A stretch of 64,000 nucleotides of DNA from Clostridiales bacterium (GCA_015056045.1 SVGZ01000008.1:1-64000); one strand, 5' to 3'; positions 34,468-44,527 are shown, counted from the first letter of the stretch. Notes: generated by a model from the letters alone, not told the origin. Program-made: numbers and translations.

Positions 34468-34680
34468 ATGATCATAGTGAATATCGATGTCATGCTCGCC
34501 AAAAGGAAAATGAGCGTGACGGAGCTTTCGGAACGGGTCGGCATTACGATGGCCAACATTTCGATTTTGAAAAACGGAAAAGCAAAGGCGATCCGTGTGG
34601 AGACTTTGAACAAGATCTGCCGTGCGCTGGATTGCCAGCCGGGTGATATCCTCGAATATCGTCCGGATGAGGAACAGTAA
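34468..34680 (+). CDS. Small Cro/CI-type HTH regulator (YozG-like)
   Basis: A 70-residue HTH_3/HTH_26 protein. The N-terminus forms VNIDVMLAKRKMSVTELSERVGITMANISILKNGKAKAIR, a full helix-turn-helix, and the end LDCQPGDILEY is typical of the YozG group. It follows the DUF2975 gene by 10 nt with AGGGAGG as ribosome site. It probably regulates its own operon together with the membrane partner. Confidence 0.88.
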   Translation: MIIVNIDVMLAKRKMSVTELSERVGITMANISILKNGKAKAIRVETLNKICRALDCQPGDILEYRPDEEQ

Positions 34681-34686
34681 CTTTTG

Positions 34687-34708
34687 GAAAGCAGCCTTGC
34701 TTTCTTTT
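34687..34708 (+). terminator. Weak hairpin before the GH2 gene
   Basis: A perfect 7-bp stem GAAAGCA/TGCTTTC (34687-34704) followed by only TTTT. It may reduce read-through from the HTH gene. Confidence 0.45.
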
Positions 34709-34737
34709 AACAATAGAGCATTGGGAAAGGACAAACG

Positions 34738-37134
34738 ATGGAAAACAATTTGAGAAGCTGCATCAGCGTCAATAAGGGATGGAAATTCTATCTTGGCGAT
34801 GCAAAGGAATTTGCTGCGGTCGATTTTGATGATTCCGCTTGGGCAGAAAAAACTCTGCCGCACGATTGGAGTATGGATTACCCGCTCGATGAAATGAGCA
34901 CAACAGGCGGTGGTGGTGGTTATGCACAGGCAGGCATCGGCTGGTACAGAAAAGAATTTGACTATGACGGCAATGCGGGAAAGGCAAGCTTCGTCTTTGA
35001 CGGCGTCTATATGGATGCAACGGTCTATATCAATGGTGAAAAAGCAGCTTGGCACGGCTATGGCTATACGAGCTTTTTAGCAGACGCAACGGCTTTCCTG
35101 AAACCGGGAAAGAATATCATCGCTGTTCGCGTCAATAACTCCCTGCAGCCCAATTCCCGCTGGTATTCCGGATCGGGTATTTACAGAAACGTATGGTTTG
35201 AAACCACATCGGCTGTCCATATGGTCAAATGGGGCGTTCGCAGCCAGACAAATACGATCTTCGATGATCTTGCGCTGATCCAGATCAAGGCGAAGATCAC
35301 AAACGAAAGCGAAAACGAAGTCAACAGCGGCGTTGTTCACCAGATCTATGATGCTTCGGGCAAGCTCGTCAGCACTTCGGGTACTGCCTTAAAGCTCCAT
35401 GCCGGCGAAACAGGCGACACGATGGTCGTGCCGACAGTTCCCGAACCGCATCTCTGGACAGTCGAAGACCCCTATTTATATACACTTATCAGCACAGTCG
35501 TTGCAGACGGCAAGGAAGTTGACCAGACAGAAACGAAGATCGGCATCCGCACCGCAACATTTGATTGCGATAAGGGCTTCCTCTTAAACGGCAAACAGGT
35601 CAAGATCAAAGGCATGTGCCTGCACCATGACTGCGGTCTTACGGGCGCTGTCGGTTACAGAAATACATGGGAGAGAAGACTCCGCAAGCTCAAGGATATG
35701 GGCTGCAACGGCATCCGCTGTGCGCATAACCCGCCGTCACCGGAATTCCTCGACCTTTGCGATGAGCTCGGCTTCCTCGTTATGGATGAAATTTTCGATG
35801 AATGGCTCTTAACAAAGGATAAGATCAACAACTATTACAGTGAGCACTTTGCTTACGGTTCGGGTCAGTTCTTCGACGAATTTGCAGAAGCAGAACTTAC
35901 GCATATGATTAACAGAGATTTCAACCATCCTTCGGTCATCCTCTGGAGCATCGGCAACGAAATTCCCGAACAGTCCGCTGCAGATGGTGTACGCGTCCTG
36001 AATTTCCTGCAGGATATTTGCCACAGAGAAGATACTTCCCGTATGGTCATTTCTGCCTGCGATAATATTGCGGCAGCACCGCCCTATACAACAAGACGAG
36101 AATTTGAAAATGCGCTCGATGTTGTCGGCTATAACTATACAGGCCGCTGGAGAGAAAGAGCGGAAACACTTTACGAAGAAGACAGAAACCTTTACCCGAA
36201 GCGCAGGATCTGCGGCAGTGAAAACGCATCTGCAGGCGGCGTTCGCGGTGATTATACGATCCCCGGTCCGGGAAGATCCCGTGTATTCCGCGATTACAGA
36301 ACGGTCACGATGACACATGAATGGCTCTGGAGATACACGATCAGCCGTGATTTCGTCGCAGGCGATTACCTCTGGACGGGCATTGACTACCTCGGCGAAA
36401 CAAGATGGCCCATGCGCGGCAGCGGTTCCGGTCCGATCGATACGGCAGCCTTTGCAAAGGATACCTTCTATTATTTCAGGAGCCTCTGGAACACCGAAGA
36501 TACAACGCTGCATATCCTTCCGCATTGGAACTGGGAAGGCGAAGAAGGAACTTTCAAGCAGGTTATCGCATACACGAACTGCGAAGAAGTTGAGCTTTAC
36601 TTAAACGACAGGCTCGTCGGCAAGCGTGCGTTCATGTGCCCGAACTACGGCGCAAAGAGAGCATGGAACGACGTTCCGCAATATACACCCACAACGCATG
36701 ACCTTCACCTCACATGGGACGTTCCTTTTGAAAAAGGCACTCTCCGTGCGGTCGGTTATAAAGGCGGCGAAGTTGTTGCGGAAAAGATTATCAAAACAAC
36801 CGGCAAAGCTGCAGATTTCCGCCTGACGCTCGATAAAGAAACAATTAAACCCGGCGAAGTCTGCCATGTTGAAATTTCTGCTTATGACGAAGAAGGCCTC
36901 TTTGTGGCAACAGCTTGCCCGATGGTTGGCTGCGAAGTCAGGGGAAGCGGTCATTTAGTCGGTATGGATGCCGGCGATCTTTCCGATAAGAGCCTTTACA
37001 GCGAAGATAAGAGAGCGATGTTCAACGGTCTCATCATGGCGATGGCCTATGCAGATGAACCGGGCGAGATCGTGATCAAAATCAACGTCGAAGGCATCGG
37101 CGAAAAAGAGATCAAAGTCAAAGTTGAAGCATAA
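34738..37134 (+). CDS. GH2 beta-galactosidase-type glycoside hydrolase
   Basis: A 798-residue intracellular GH2 enzyme, no signal peptide. The sugar-binding domain comes first (LPHDWSMDYP, WYRKEF), followed by the immunoglobulin-like domain and the TIM barrel (NGIRCAHNPPSPEFLDLCDELGF). The acid/base is E408 (WSIGNEIPE) and the nucleophile E495 (CGSENAS). Further C-terminal sandwich domains include a DUF4982-like region (VIAYTNCEEVELYLND). Beta-galactosidases of this kind release galactose; other beta-sugars are possible in this family. AAAGGA lies 8 nt before the ATG. It is probably a single-gene unit. Confidence 0.92.
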   Translation: MENNLRSCISVNKGWKFYLGDAKEFAAVDFDDSAWAEKTLPHDWSMDYPLDEMSTTGGGGGYAQAGIGWYRKEFDYDGNAGKASFVFDGVYMDATVYINGEKAAWHGYGYTSFLADATAFLKPGKNIIAVRVNNSLQPNSRWYSGSGIYRNVWFETTSAVHMVKWGVRSQTNTIFDDLALIQIKAKITNESENEVNSGVVHQIYDASGKLVSTSGTALKLHAGETGDTMVVPTVPEPHLWTVEDPYLYTLISTVVADGKEVDQTETKIGIRTATFDCDKGFLLNGKQVKIKGMCLHHDCGLTGAVGYRNTWERRLRKLKDMGCNGIRCAHNPPSPEFLDLCDELGFLVMDEIFDEWLLTKDKINNYYSEHFAYGSGQFFDEFAEAELTHMINRDFNHPSVILWSIGNEIPEQSAADGVRVLNFLQDICHREDTSRMVISACDNIAAAPPYTTRREFENALDVVGYNYTGRWRERAETLYEEDRNLYPKRRICGSENASAGGVRGDYTIPGPGRSRVFRDYRTVTMTHEWLWRYTISRDFVAGDYLWTGIDYLGETRWPMRGSGSGPIDTAAFAKDTFYYFRSLWNTEDTTLHILPHWNWEGEEGTFKQVIAYTNCEEVELYLNDRLVGKRAFMCPNYGAKRAWNDVPQYTPTTHDLHLTWDVPFEKGTLRAVGYKGGEVVAEKIIKTTGKAADFRLTLDKETIKPGEVCHVEISAYDEEGLFVATACPMVGCEVRGSGHLVGMDAGDLSDKSLYSEDKRAMFNGLIMAMAYADEPGEIVIKINVEGIGEKEIKVKVEA

Positions 37135-37188
37135 AAATAAGTGGCAGGGTTTTCTGCCTTGCCGCAAAATTTACCAGAAGGAGCAGGG

Positions 37189-37524
37189 ATGAACACTGCG
37201 GTCTATATGTGTTTGTTTCTTATCATTTTCCTGATTTTTGAGGAAAGAAAGCACAAAACTGCGCTGTTTTTCCGCATCAGGAAAAAAAGGAAACAAGGGA
37301 GTTTAGGTATTATGAATGAAGTTGTACAGGAATTTATCGGCAAAGAATGCGTGATCTATACGATCAGCAACCAGATCTCCGGGACGATCACCGAGCTGAA
37401 AGACGGTTGGATCGTCGTCATGACCCAAAGCGGAAAGGAAGCGCTGAACCTTGAACATGTTGGACGCATCCGTGAATATCCGCGCAATTCCAAGGGCAAG
37501 AAAAAGGCAATTATTGCCGACTGA
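37189..37524 (+). CDS. Small membrane-anchored protein with Lsm/SH3-like domain
   Basis: A 111-residue protein: one N-terminal helix (about residues 5-15, YMCLFLIIFLIF), a strongly basic stretch (RKKRKQ), and a beta-rich domain (ECVIYTISNQISGTITELKDGWIVV) like small Lsm-type barrels. The start at 37189 has AAGGAG 5 nt upstream. An internal ATG (near 37312) would give only the barrel, about 70 residues, and has the usual length of DUF6897-type proteins; GGGAG precedes it too, so the start is uncertain. Function unknown. Confidence 0.6.
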   Translation: MNTAVYMCLFLIIFLIFEERKHKTALFFRIRKKRKQGSLGIMNEVVQEFIGKECVIYTISNQISGTITELKDGWIVVMTQSGKEALNLEHVGRIREYPRNSKGKKKAIIAD

Positions 37525-37538
37525 GGATTCTAAAAAAG

Positions 37539-37573
37539 AAAGCCAGGCGTTTTTACCGCTTGGCTTTTTTATA
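37539..37573. terminator. Intrinsic terminator
   Basis: An 11-bp stem AAAGCCAGGCG (37539-37549 with 37557-37567, one G-U pair) followed by TTTT. It is shared by the small membrane gene (+) and the acetyltransferase (-). Confidence 0.88.
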
Positions 37574-37583
37574 TCGCTGCTGT

Positions 37584-38048
37584 TTACAGCATTAAGCGAT
37601 ACCGCTCAAGTTTGTCCGTTTTATCTTCATATAAAAATCCGTTTTTCATAGCAATTCTTTTGCTGGCGGTTTGCCTTTCGTCACATTCTATGACACAGCT
37701 TTCAGCACCCAAAACTCTTGCATATCGGATCAGTTCTTTTGTCACTTCGTCTGCAATGCCAATTCCCCAATAATCTTTATGCAACACCCAGCCGATCTCA
37801 TAGTCGTTTTTTTCATAAGGATGAAAAATGGCGTGTCCGATGACTTTTCCCGTCATTTTCCATTCGATCGCATAAACCAACGGCGGTTCGCACAAACCTG
37901 CCGATCGAATAAAATCTCTTGTCTTTTCTATGTCAAAAACCGGTTCTATATATTGCATCACATCCGCATCGGAAAGCACCTGAAATAGATCATCGGCATC
38001 GTTCATCTTCAACTGACGAATAAGACATCTTTTCGTTGTTAATTCCAT
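37584..38048 (-). CDS. RimJ/RimL-type GNAT acetyltransferase
   Basis: A 154-residue protein with all GNAT elements: TKRCLIRQLKMND start, IGHAIFHP, EIGWVLHKDYWGIGIADEVTKELI (acetyl-CoA loop) and ASKRIAMKNGF. It transfers acetyl groups to amines, perhaps protein N-termini or small molecules. A/T-rich base use differs from the recA and ftsK operon next to it. It follows the other acetyltransferase by 6 nt, so the two are co-transcribed. Confidence 0.85.
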   Translation of the reverse strand: MELTTKRCLIRQLKMNDADDLFQVLSDADVMQYIEPVFDIEKTRDFIRSAGLCEPPLVYAIEWKMTGKVIGHAIFHPYEKNDYEIGWVLHKDYWGIGIADEVTKELIRYARVLGAESCVIECDERQTASKRIAMKNGFLYEDKTDKLERYRLML

Positions 38049-38054
38049 ATTGCG

Positions 38055-38474
38055 TTATTCTTCAAATGCTAACATATTACCTAATGGTATTTTGAAACCA
38101 ATTGCTCGGTACATTTCTATATCGCAATCTGCACATCCGACTGTAAGGGAACCTACACCGCTTTGCTCGTATGCATAAGCAGCAAGTTTTTTGGCAATCC
38201 CCTTATGACGATATTTCGGCTGAATATAGAAATCTTCAAATACTCCGGATTTACCATAATGAAAAGTTGAGTAAGTTATGCAGATCGAGCAACAAGCTAT
38301 GAGGGCATGATCACAGATACATCCATAAAAAAGTATCTGTTCATTTTCTATTGCCTTTCTTAAACTTTCAAGTTCGGTGTTGGTTGGTGTGCATTCGCCG
38401 ATTTCCAGTTTATATGCTTTGTGCAATTCCGATAATTCTTCATAATGATCTGTTGTAATCTTCACAAATTGCAT
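38055..38474 (-). CDS. GNAT acetyltransferase
   Basis: A 139-residue GNAT. Residues include SGVFEDFYIQPKYRHKGIAKKLAAYAYEQSG, the acetyl-CoA binding helix, and YRAIGFKIP near the end. The start MQFVKITTDHYEEL at 38474 has GGAG 7 nt upstream; a longer frame back to 38552 lacks one. It is the first gene of a two-gene acetyltransferase unit. Substrate unknown. Confidence 0.85.
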   Translation of the reverse strand: MQFVKITTDHYEELSELHKAYKLEIGECTPTNTELESLRKAIENEQILFYGCICDHALIACCSICITYSTFHYGKSGVFEDFYIQPKYRHKGIAKKLAAYAYEQSGVGSLTVGCADCDIEMYRAIGFKIPLGNMLAFEE

Positions 38475-38594
38475 TTTTGTTCTCCATAAAAGCTGATGGA
38501 AAGACGTTTTTTCTTTCAAAGTGACGGTGAAAGGAAAGTTCAGGCTTTCCAAACAAGCTTGTATCTACCGAAAGGAAACCCCTTATACAGGAAA

Positions 38595-38628
38595 GGCACA
38601 ACAGTTTTAAGCTGCTGTGCCTGTTTTT
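38595..38628. terminator. Hairpin after recA
   Basis: Stem GGCACA-ACAG (38595-38604 with 38612-38621, one mismatch) lies just after the recA stop. The long T-run lies on the plus strand side; on the minus strand only TTTCC follows, so termination of recA may be incomplete. Confidence 0.6.
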
Positions 38629-39731
38629 TAGTCTTCGATCAAAGATTTGACGGATTCTTCCTCTTCGGGGAGTGCTTCCGCACGGCCGAGTTTTGCCATG
38701 ACTTTTCTTCTGATCTCTTCGCCGATCTCGGGGTTTTCCTCGATATATTTGCGTGCGTTGACAGCGCCCTGACCGATGCGCGTATCTCCGTAGGAATACC
38801 AGGAACCCATCTTGCTGATGATGTCAAACTCTACGCCGACGTTGAGAAGGCTTGCAGAGAAGGAAACTCCCTTGCCATAGAGAAGTTCGCATTCCGCTGT
38901 CTTGAAAGGCGGTGCAACTTTGTTTTTGACAACTTTGATCCTTGTTTTGTTGCCGATGATCTCATCGCCGTTCTTGATCGCTTCGCCTTTGCGGACGTCG
39001 AGGCGTACAGATGCATAGAATTTGAGCGCTTTGCCGCCTGTTGTCGTTTCGGGGTTGCCAAACATGACGCCGATCTTTTCACGGAGCTGGTTGATGAAGA
39101 TAACAACGGTCGAAGATTTTGCAATGATACCGGCGAGTTTACGCATTGCCTGGCTCATCATTCTTGCCTGAACACCCATGCTGGAATCGCCCATTTCGCC
39201 TTCGATTTCGCTTCTGGGGACTAAAGCGGCAACGGAGTCAACAACGAGAACGTCGATCGCACTGCTGCGGACGAGTGTTTCCGCAATGGCAAGACCCTGT
39301 TCACCGGTATCCGGCTGTGAAACAAAGAGGTTATCGATATCTACGCCGAGGTTCTTTGCATAAACCGGGTCAAGAGCGTGCTCTGCATCGACAAATGCAC
39401 AAGCGCCGCCGAGTTTCTGTGCTTCGGCAACAGCATGGAGTGCGAAGGTCGTTTTACCGGAAGATTCGGGTCCGTAAATTTCAATGATTCTTCCGCGCGG
39501 GTAACCGCCGACACCAAGAGCGATATCGAGTTCAAGGCAGCCCGAGGGAATAACTTCAAGGCCGTCTTTATTGGCTGTATCGCCGAGGCGCATAACAGCA
39601 CCTTTGCCGAAATTCTTTTCGATCTGTGCGAGCGCAATGTCGAGCGCCTTTGCCTTTTCTGCACGGATCTGTTCTGCATCGCCGTTGCGGTCGATGATAT
39701 TCATGCCTTTTTTCTTATCAGATGCTGCCAT
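38628..39731 (-). CDS. recA: RecA recombinase
   Basis: A 367-residue RecA for homologous recombination and SOS induction. Walker A is GPESSGKTT, Walker B is [11 protein letters not shown], the L2 and following DNA-binding segments read [24 protein letters not shown], and the C-terminal acidic tail is short. An N-terminal extension ([16 protein letters not shown]) precedes the usual start. It is the last gene of ftsK-rimO-pgsA-recA, 5 nt after pgsA. No SOS box was located; LexA control is not excluded. Confidence 0.98.
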   Translation of the reverse strand: MAASDKKKGMNIIDRNGDAEQIRAEKAKALDIALAQIEKNFGKGAVMRLGDTANKDGLEVIPSGCLELDIALGVGGYPRGRIIEIYGPESSGKTTFALHAVAEAQKLGGACAFVDAEHALDPVYAKNLGVDIDNLFVSQPDTGEQGLAIAETLVRSSAIDVLVVDSVAALVPRSEIEGEMGDSSMGVQARMMSQAMRKLAGIIAKSSTVVIFINQLREKIGVMFGNPETTTGGKALKFYASVRLDVRKGEAIKNGDEIIGNKTRIKVVKNKVAPPFKTAECELLYGKGVSFSASLLNVGVEFDIISKMGSWYSYGDTRIGQGAVNARKYIEENPEIGEEIRRKVMAKLGRAEALPEEEESVKSLIED

Positions 39732-39736
39732 TTTTC

Positions 39737-40282
39737 TTACTCCTTAATGACGTTGATGTTGTTTTTGATGTATTCGACGCAGGAAATGATGGAAAGGACA
39801 ACGCTTGCATAGAGAAGGATTTCTCCCATCGGGATACCGATCAGGTTGAACAGGATGTTATCGAGGAAAATGATGGAAATGCCTGTCATCTGTACGGCTG
39901 TTTTCCATTTGCCTGTTTTGCCTGCAGCGATGACGACACCTCTGTCTGCAGCGACCTGCCTGAAACCGGAAATGATGAATTCCCTGCCGATCAGGACGAT
40001 ATTAATATAGGAAGGCATATTGCGCCATTCCTGAATGATGAGCAGAGAAGCCATAACGAGGAGCTTATCTGCGATCGGGTCCATGAATTTACCGAAGTTG
40101 GAGACGAGACCCATTTTTCTTGCAGCCATGCCGTCGAAGAGGTCCGTCAGGGAAGCGATGATAAAAATTGCCGCAGCCCAGTAATTCCAGCCCGGGAAGC
40201 CGATATAATAGAGGATGCAGAGTACGGGGATCAGGACGATCCTTGCCAAAGTGAGTGTGTTGGGAAGGTTAAGAATTTTCAT
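39737..40282 (-). CDS. pgsA: CDP-diacylglycerol-glycerol-3-phosphate 3-phosphatidyltransferase
   Basis: A 181-residue CDP-alcohol phosphatidyltransferase making phosphatidylglycerophosphate. The DG..AR..G...G..D..D motif is present ([27 protein letters not shown]), with several membrane helices. The ATG at 40282 with GGAG upstream gives [15 protein letters not shown], the usual family start. It overlaps the end of rimO by 14 nt. In many Firmicutes it sits beside rimO and recA as here. Confidence 0.95.
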   Translation of the reverse strand: MKILNLPNTLTLARIVLIPVLCILYYIGFPGWNYWAAAIFIIASLTDLFDGMAARKMGLVSNFGKFMDPIADKLLVMASLLIIQEWRNMPSYINIVLIGREFIISGFRQVAADRGVVIAAGKTGKWKTAVQMTGISIIFLDNILFNLIGIPMGEILLYASVVLSIISCVEYIKNNINVIKE

Positions 40283-41582
40283 AAAGTTCTCCATATAAAT
40301 CGTATTCGTCGGCATCCACGATGTCAACTTGCACAAAACTGCCGATCATAAGCTCACGGTCTGTTTTGATATATAAGATACCGTCAACATCCGGTACCTG
40401 ATATTCTGTTCTTGCTTCATAGCCGCCATCGACCTTTGCCTCAACAACGGCGGTATAACGCCTGCCGATCGTTTCCTGTCCTTTTCTCCCGGAAATACGG
40501 GACTGGATCTGCATGATCTCATCGGCACGAGCCTGTTTGATCTCTTCGTCGATCTGGTTTTTCATTTCCGCTGCGGGTGTGCCGTCTTCTGCGGAGTAGG
40601 CAAAAACGCCGAGCCTGTCAAAACCGATCTCCTGCACATCTTTTTTCAGCTTTTCGAAATCTTCTTCCGTTTCGCCGGGGAAGCCCGTCATGACGGTCGT
40701 GCGGATGACGAATTCCTTGCCTGTTTTGCGGATCATATCGATCGCTTTTTCCGTATAGGCAAATGCACGGCGGTTCATTTCCGAAAGAATGGGGTCGCTT
40801 GTGTGTTGGATCGGCATATCGATATAGTTGACGATGTTTTCCGTTCCGGCGATCGTATCGATGAGCTCCTGCGTGATGCTTTCGGGGTAACAATAGAGGA
40901 CCCTGAGCCACCTGAGACCGGGAATTTCTGCAGCTTTTTTCATCAAAGGCGCAAGCTTTGCCGTTCCGTAGAGGTCTTCGCCGTATCTTGTCGTATCCTG
41001 TGCAACGAAGATGATCTCTTCCGCACCGTTGCTGACGAGCATTTCCGTTTCGGCAAGGATATCTTCCATCGTCCTGCTGCGGAAACCACCGCGGATATAG
41101 GGAATGGCACAATAGGAACAGAAATTATCGCAGCCATCGGCAATGCGGACGTATACCATATGCGGCGGTGTCGTCACTTTGCGGGTAAGAAAATCGGCTT
41201 CTTCGTTTTCCGTATAGCTGGAATAGCGCTTTTTGGCGAGTGCGCTTTTGATCGCTTCGCCGATGTCGTTATAGGCATGGATGCCCATGAAAGCATCGAC
41301 TTCGGGAAGTTCGCGTTCGAGTTCTTCACGGTAACGCTCCGTTAAGCATCCGCAGACGATCAGCGCAGCATCCTCTTTTTTGAGTTCAGCCATTTCGAGG
41401 ATAGTTTCGATCGATTCGGATTTTGCCGCTTCGATGAAGCCGCAGGTATTGACGATGATGACATCCGCTTCCTGCACATTATCCGTCATTCTTGCGTTTT
41501 CGATCGCGCCGAGGATAAGCTCCGTATCGACGCGGTTTTTTGAGCAGCCGAGTGAAATGGCTGCAACCATAAGTTCAGACAT
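40269..41582 (-). CDS. rimO: Ribosomal protein S12 methylthiotransferase
   Basis: A 437-residue radical SAM enzyme that adds a methylthio group to Asp of ribosomal protein uS12. The N-terminal UPF0004 domain has SLGCSKNRVDTE, VNTCGFIEAAK and CGCLTERY cysteines; the radical SAM centre is CDNFCSYCAIP; a TRAM domain ends the protein. It binds two [4Fe-4S] clusters. SLGCSKN and the GFIEAAK element favour RimO over MiaB. It starts 3 nt after ftsK. Confidence 0.96.
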   Translation of the reverse strand: MSELMVAAISLGCSKNRVDTELILGAIENARMTDNVQEADVIIVNTCGFIEAAKSESIETILEMAELKKEDAALIVCGCLTERYREELERELPEVDAFMGIHAYNDIGEAIKSALAKKRYSSYTENEEADFLTRKVTTPPHMVYVRIADGCDNFCSYCAIPYIRGGFRSRTMEDILAETEMLVSNGAEEIIFVAQDTTRYGEDLYGTAKLAPLMKKAAEIPGLRWLRVLYCYPESITQELIDTIAGTENIVNYIDMPIQHTSDPILSEMNRRAFAYTEKAIDMIRKTGKEFVIRTTVMTGFPGETEEDFEKLKKDVQEIGFDRLGVFAYSAEDGTPAAEMKNQIDEEIKQARADEIMQIQSRISGRKGQETIGRRYTAVVEAKVDGGYEARTEYQVPDVDGILYIKTDRELMIGSFVQVDIVDADEYDLYGELYENS

Positions 41583-41585
41583 AAA

Positions 41586-44372
41586 TCAGTTGTCTCCGTA
41601 TAATTCGTGGAATTCTTCCCAGGTGAGAAGGACCTGCCTGGGCTTTGCGCCTTCGGAAGGACCGACAAAACCTCGCTCTTCCATGGCGTCAACGATCCTT
41701 GCCGCGCGGTTGAAGCCGATCTTGAGCCTTCGCTGCAGCATAGAGGAAGAGATCTGTTCCATTTCGAGCGCAAGACGGATGGCATCTACCATCAGCTCAT
41801 CATCGGGATTTTCTTCTTCGGTGCGGTTATTGCCGCCGGTCGTGCCTTTATCGACCGCAAGCGCAAGCTCTTCATCAAAGTGCGTTGCGTTTTTGTTGCT
41901 TAAAAATTCTGTGATGCTTTCGATCTCGCTGTCGTCGATGTAGCAGCCCTGTACACGGATAGGCTTCGAGCTGCCCGGAGGCGTATAGAGCATATCGCCT
42001 TTGCCTAAAAGCTTTTCAGCACCGCCCATATCGAGGATGACACGGGAATCGACCTGCGAAGAAACGGCGAAAGCGATCCTTGTGGGAACGTTGATCTTGA
42101 TGTTGCCTGTGATGACGTTGACACGAGGTGTCTGCGTTGCGATGATCAGGTGAATACCCGAAGCACGGCCGAGCTGTGCAATACGGCAGATCGCATCTTC
42201 AACTTCTTTGGAAGAGGTCATCATAAGGTCGGCAAGCTCGTCGATGATGATGACGAGATAGGGGAGTTTTTCCTTGCCTTCTTTTGCCAAAATCGCATTA
42301 TACCTCGGGAGGTCTTTTGCGCCTTTCATGGCAAAGATCTTATAGCGGTTCATCATTTCCGCAACGGCCCAGTTGAGCGCACCGGCTGCCTTTTTCGGGT
42401 CGGTGACGATCGGGATGCGCAGATGCGGAATATTTTCATAGGGTTTGAGTTCGACCTTTTTCGGGTCAACGAGGATCAGCTGAACATCTTTGGGCGATGC
42501 ACCATAGATCAGGCTGACGATGATCGTATTGATGCAGACGCTTTTGCCCGAACCGGTTTCGCCGGCGATCAAAAGATGCGGCATGCGCGCAATATCGGCA
42601 TAGACATTTTTGCCGACGATGTCTTTGCCCAGAGCGAAAGTAATGGGCGATTTTCTCCTGCGGAAATCTTCCGTATCGAGGAGTTCCCTTGCGCAGACCA
42701 TGGTCTTGTCCTGATTGGGGACTTCGATGCCAATGGCGGCTTTCCCGGGGATAGGCGCTTCGATTCGGATATCCTGTGCAGCGAGGTTCAGCGCAATATC
42801 GTTTGTCAGTTCGACGATCTTGCGGACTTTAACACCCGGCGCAGGCTGCAGCTCGTATCTTGTAACAACAGGGCCTCTGACTGTATTGGTAACTTTGGCA
42901 TTGATGGAGAAGCTCTTTAAGGTTGCCTCTAAGATGCCTGTTTTGATGCGCATTTCCTCGTTATCGCGGATGCGTGTGTCTTTTGTCTTGCTTTCCTGTA
43001 AAAATTCGATCGGCGGTGCGATGTAGCTGTCAGGGATCTCGCCTTCTGCGGGAATGATCACGGTTTCATCGTCATCGTCGTCTTCGATATCGTCATCGTC
43101 ATCCATATCGAAAGGCGGTTCATCATCTTCCGCTTCTTCGATTTCTTCTGTATAGGCTTCTTCTTCAAAAAGCGGTTCATCGGGATAGATGACTTCGACT
43201 TCTTTGATCTCTTCCGTTTTGGGAATATCAAAGCTGATGCGGCTTTCGGTTACATCTTCTTCCTCATCTTCGGGTTCATCCGATGCGGCAAGGCGAATCG
43301 TCGGCGCTGTGATATAGCCAAGGTCTTCATCCATGGGAACGGATACGGTTCGTTTGACGGGTTTAGCCGGCTGTTTTTCGGGTTTGTTTTTGATGATCGG
43401 CTCTGCGGTATAGGCATGCGGTTCTTCGACTTCGACAAAAGCATTGCGCTTTTCGTTCTTCTTTTCGGAAAGACCGGGGTAAAGCGCACCGTAAGGCGAA
43501 TGTACAGAGGCAAAATCCTCTTTTAAAAGCTCTTCACGCTCTTTTTTATCAACGCCCCAAGGCATGGGTTCGTTGCTTTCGGATCTGGCATTTTCGGAAA
43601 CATCCTCGACGAAAAGCCCATGGTCGCTGTTTTTCGCATGGCGTTTGGCAAGAAGCTCGCGGTCACGCTGTTCTTTTTCCAGGCGGATCTGTTCACGCTC
43701 GTTTTCACGTTCAATGCGGAGTTTTTCGCGCTTTTCACGGCCTTCTTCATAGGAAACGGAAGCTTTATGGATGGCTTCTTTTGCGCCGACAGCGGCTTTT
43801 TTGGTAACGTTTGCCGCCTGCATGCCGACTTTTTTAAGGGAAAGCCTTGTGAGCAGCATGACGGAGATCAAAACCATCCCAAAGCTCAGGATGATACCGC
43901 CGATTTTGCCCAGAAGTGCATGCACAGGGAAACAGAGAACAGCGCCGATTCCGCCTGTGCCGATGTGCATTTCCGAACCGACATAGTAAGCACGGTGAAT
44001 ATAAGCAGAAAAACCTGCATTGGTGTCATATCGTTCACCCGGGAAAAGATGGAAAAGGAAAATAATGCCCAAAATCCCGACAAGAAGCGAAAGAAGCTTC
44101 GACGGACGAAGGCGGATCTTTTTTGCCGCAATGATAAGAACGCCAAGAATGACGATAAAAACGGGGAGTGCATATCCGGGCATACCGAAAAGACCGAAAA
44201 CAAACTTGTTTACGGCAGCGATAAAGGCAGAACCGCCCGATGTATAGAGCGAAAGCCCGAGGAGCACGCCTATGACCATAAAGATAACGCCTGTTACTTC
44301 GCCGGCAAGGGATTCAACGGGAGCCTGTTTTGCTTTGGATTTATTGTTTCGTTTGACCTGTTTTTTCGCCAT
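41586..44372 (-). CDS. ftsK: DNA translocase FtsK/SpoIIIE
   Basis: A 928-residue septal DNA pump. Four N-terminal membrane helices (about 25-170) are followed by a charged linker rich in Glu and Asp (about 180-440), then the motor. Walker A is GETGSGKSVCIN, Walker B is LVIIIDELADLMM, and the C-terminal gamma domain (MLQRRLKIGFNRAARIVDAME) reads orienting DNA sequences. It moves chromosome ends through the septum during division or sporulation. The ATG at 44372 is preferred to a GTG at 44381 because the AAGGTGGG site is correctly spaced. It heads the ftsK-rimO-pgsA-recA operon. Confidence 0.96.
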   Translation of the reverse strand: MAKKQVKRNNKSKAKQAPVESLAGEVTGVIFMVIGVLLGLSLYTSGGSAFIAAVNKFVFGLFGMPGYALPVFIVILGVLIIAAKKIRLRPSKLLSLLVGILGIIFLFHLFPGERYDTNAGFSAYIHRAYYVGSEMHIGTGGIGAVLCFPVHALLGKIGGIILSFGMVLISVMLLTRLSLKKVGMQAANVTKKAAVGAKEAIHKASVSYEEGREKREKLRIERENEREQIRLEKEQRDRELLAKRHAKNSDHGLFVEDVSENARSESNEPMPWGVDKKEREELLKEDFASVHSPYGALYPGLSEKKNEKRNAFVEVEEPHAYTAEPIIKNKPEKQPAKPVKRTVSVPMDEDLGYITAPTIRLAASDEPEDEEEDVTESRISFDIPKTEEIKEVEVIYPDEPLFEEEAYTEEIEEAEDDEPPFDMDDDDDIEDDDDDETVIIPAEGEIPDSYIAPPIEFLQESKTKDTRIRDNEEMRIKTGILEATLKSFSINAKVTNTVRGPVVTRYELQPAPGVKVRKIVELTNDIALNLAAQDIRIEAPIPGKAAIGIEVPNQDKTMVCARELLDTEDFRRRKSPITFALGKDIVGKNVYADIARMPHLLIAGETGSGKSVCINTIIVSLIYGASPKDVQLILVDPKKVELKPYENIPHLRIPIVTDPKKAAGALNWAVAEMMNRYKIFAMKGAKDLPRYNAILAKEGKEKLPYLVIIIDELADLMMTSSKEVEDAICRIAQLGRASGIHLIIATQTPRVNVITGNIKINVPTRIAFAVSSQVDSRVILDMGGAEKLLGKGDMLYTPPGSSKPIRVQGCYIDDSEIESITEFLSNKNATHFDEELALAVDKGTTGGNNRTEEENPDDELMVDAIRLALEMEQISSSMLQRRLKIGFNRAARIVDAMEERGFVGPSEGAKPRQVLLTWEEFHELYGDN

Positions 44373-44398
44373 AATACCCACCTTACATATTCCCTTCT

Positions 44399-44407
44399 AT
44401 TATAACA
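44399..44407 (-). promoter_or_regulatory. Extended -10 promoter of the ftsK operon
   Basis: On the minus strand TGTTATAAT gives a perfect extended -10 (TATAAT at 44399-44404). The -35 region is poor. The leader is about 20 nt. Confidence 0.6.
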
Positions 44408-44527
44408 CCGATGGGAAGTAAAATCCAGTTTTCAGGGCGATTTGAGAAGTTATTATCTATTATATATTTGAAAGCTTTGTAAATACTTGGAAGATGGCCT
44501 GCTTTTGTGGTATAAACGGCGGAAATG

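Noticed and set aside
34687-34708. Strong terminator before the GH2 gene
   Set aside because: Only four T residues follow, so it is recorded as weak.
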